Shown: one piece after another, positions 6,313 through 7,115 of the stretch | Position numbering within the stretch: position 1 is the first letter of the stretch | How the letters are laid out: each line of letters begins with the position of its first letter | NCBI GenBank assembly: GCA_020829485.1 | Contig: JAIVFU010000234.1 | Coordinates: 1 to 7,115, forward strand | From: Nostoc sp. CHAB 5834 | GTDB lineage: Bacteria > Cyanobacteriota > Cyanobacteriia > Cyanobacteriales > Nostocaceae | Direction: 5' to 3' | Length of the DNA: 7,115 bases | Position numbers and translations under genes: made by a program | Notes under the pieces: generated by a model | The model's input: only the letters and a program-made list of their open reading frames with translations | The model's database searches: none | Told to the model about the DNA's origin: nothing

Positions 6313-7050
6313 ATGTCTAACATTAAACGTCGTCATCTTCTCCAATTTTCCGCTTCCACTCTCGCAACATTGGGTTTAAGCCAGTTGAATATTATGCAGC
6401 AGGGCGAACGCATGGCCCAAGTCCTCGCCCAAAGTCCACCCCGTAAACTAGCGCTACTGGTGGGCATCAATGAGTATTCTGGTACAATTCCAGCTTTAAA
6501 AGGTTGTGTAAATGACGTAATGTTGCAGAAAGAATTATTAATTTACCGCTTTGGCTTTAAATCAGAAGATATCCGCATCTTGACCGATAAACAAGCTACC
6601 CGTCAAGGTATTCTCACAGCCTTTGAAGAACATTTGATTAAACAAGCGAAACCTGGAGATGTAGTAGTATTTCACTTTTCCGGGCATGGTTCACGGGTAG
6701 AAGATCGCGATCGCGATTCCCCAGATGGATTCAACAGCACTTTTGTACCCATAGATAGCCAATTACCGCCAGGATATCCGGTTGTTGGTGGCGCAGTCCA
6801 AGACATTATGGGACACACGCTGTTTTTATTGATGTCTGCACTGAAAACAGACAACATTACAGTTGTGTTAGATAGCTGTCATTCTGGAGGTGGGACACGG
6901 GGAAATTTGCGGGTGCGATCGCGTGATGGTAGTTCACTCCTCCAACCGAGTCAAGCGGAACTCGATTATCAGCAACAATGGTTAAAAATAAGAATAGAAC
7001 TTGATATTGTCCAAAATCACGCAATTCGACGGTGGATTTACGCCCACTGA
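6313..7050 (+). CDS. Caspase-like (metacaspase/orthocaspase, C14) protein with Tat-type leader, probably truncated
   Basis: Caspase-family cysteine protease, 245 residues as read. The N-terminus has a twin-arginine-like leader (KRRHLLQF with Arg6-Arg7, then SASTLATLGLSQL) and a likely cut after VLA39, so export is expected. The p20-like core begins at RKLALLVGINEY (44-55) and carries both catalytic residues: His125 in HFSGHG and Cys189 in VVLDSCHSGG. The family prefers Arg or Lys before the cut site. The match to the family runs to about YQQQW (219-223); the remaining 22 residues (LKIRIELDIVQ onward) do not look like the family and the frame ends at 7048-7050. From general knowledge, cyanobacterial relatives are usually much longer, with a p10-like part and further C-terminal domains, so the gene appears broken near 6985. 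No Shine-Dalgarno precedes the ATG. Whether the truncated form is stable or active cannot be told. Family call is secure; integrity is not. Confidence 0.88.
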   Translation: MSNIKRRHLLQFSASTLATLGLSQLNIMQQGERMAQVLAQSPPRKLALLVGINEYSGTIPALKGCVNDVMLQKELLIYRFGFKSEDIRILTDKQATRQGILTAFEEHLIKQAKPGDVVVFHFSGHGSRVEDRDRDSPDGFNSTFVPIDSQLPPGYPVVGGAVQDIMGHTLFLLMSALKTDNITVVLDSCHSGGGTRGNLRVRSRDGSSLLQPSQAELDYQQQWLKIRIELDIVQNHAIRRWIYAH

Positions 7051-7115
7051 TTCGCCGTTGGTGGCGGCGCAAATTACTAAACAAAGACTCGATTTTGAGA
7101 TTGTCTGGTGGCAAA
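6998..7115 (+). other. Open +1 frame after the caspase break, possible fragment of another gene
   Basis: Relative to the caspase frame, the +1 frame is open from 6998 (after a TAG at 6995) to the window edge, about 39 codons without a Met. From about 7025 it reads like real protein (FDGGFTPTDSPLVAAQ, then RLDFEIVWWQ). It overlaps the last codons of the caspase frame. It could be the start of a neighbouring gene's remnant, joined by deletion or insertion, or chance: 39 open codons alone are not significant. Not recognised. Confidence 0.25.

Noticed and set aside
6984..6988. A5 run as a phase-variable switch in the caspase gene
   Set aside because: Both alternative frames close within a few codons (TAG at 6995, TGA at 7002), so slippage here would not produce a longer product.
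132..7050. Bacterial gasdermin-type protease locus
   Set aside because: Caspase, CHAT and S8 proteases can activate gasdermins, but no small pore-forming gene is visible between them and two of the proteases appear exported.
6857..7114. Minus-strand frame of 85 codons at the right edge
   Set aside because: It needs a TTG start at the window edge, is antisense to the caspase catalytic Cys region and shows no recognisable motif.

Overview
The window looks like chromosome of a cyanobacterium, probably a filamentous one. The evidence is nine copies of the HIP1 octamer GCGATCGC (at 328, 1344, 2291, 2470, 2625, 2823, 6120, 6707 and 6915), two Uma2-type PD-(D/E)XK proteins, a TPR-CHAT protein, and a Tat-leader caspase-like protein. 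All of these families are strongly expanded in cyanobacteria. Assignment to a genus is not possible from the sequence alone.

Layout, left to right: (1) 132-1946 (+), a subtilisin-like S8 serine protease with an N-terminal propeptide-like region; (2) 1966-2553 (-), a Uma2 protein, convergent with the protease and 19 bp from it; (3) 2554-2818, a divergent intergenic region with an inverted repeat; (4) 2819-5470 (+), an exported protein with ten 40-residue TPR units and a C-terminal CHAT (caspase-like, clan CD) protease domain; (5) 5476-6027 (-), a second Uma2 protein, convergent and only 5 bp from the CHAT gene; (6) 6028-6312, a second divergent intergenic region; (7) 6313-7050 (+), a caspase-like protein with a twin-arginine leader and a complete His/Cys dyad, whose reading frame appears to break near 6985, after the p20-like core. 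The last 65 bases hold no complete gene, but the +1 frame is open from 6998 to the window edge.

The pattern is strikingly regular: three unrelated or distantly related protease genes on the plus strand (S8, CHAT, caspase), with a minus-strand Uma2 gene tucked tail-to-tail behind each of the first two. CHAT and caspase are cysteine proteases of the same fold class that appear in regulated proteolysis and suicide-type pathways, and S8 proteases often accompany them. Two facts argue against a simple cytosolic defence or gasdermin-type system: the CHAT and caspase proteins both carry export signals that end in nearly the same residues (QVLAQTP and QVLAQSP), and no pore former, sensor NTPase or CRISPR component is visible. 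A shared envelope or periplasmic proteolysis role is the more cautious reading, and the grouping may be chance clustering of abundant cyanobacterial families. The plus-strand genes are separated by opposite-strand genes, so they are not a single operon.
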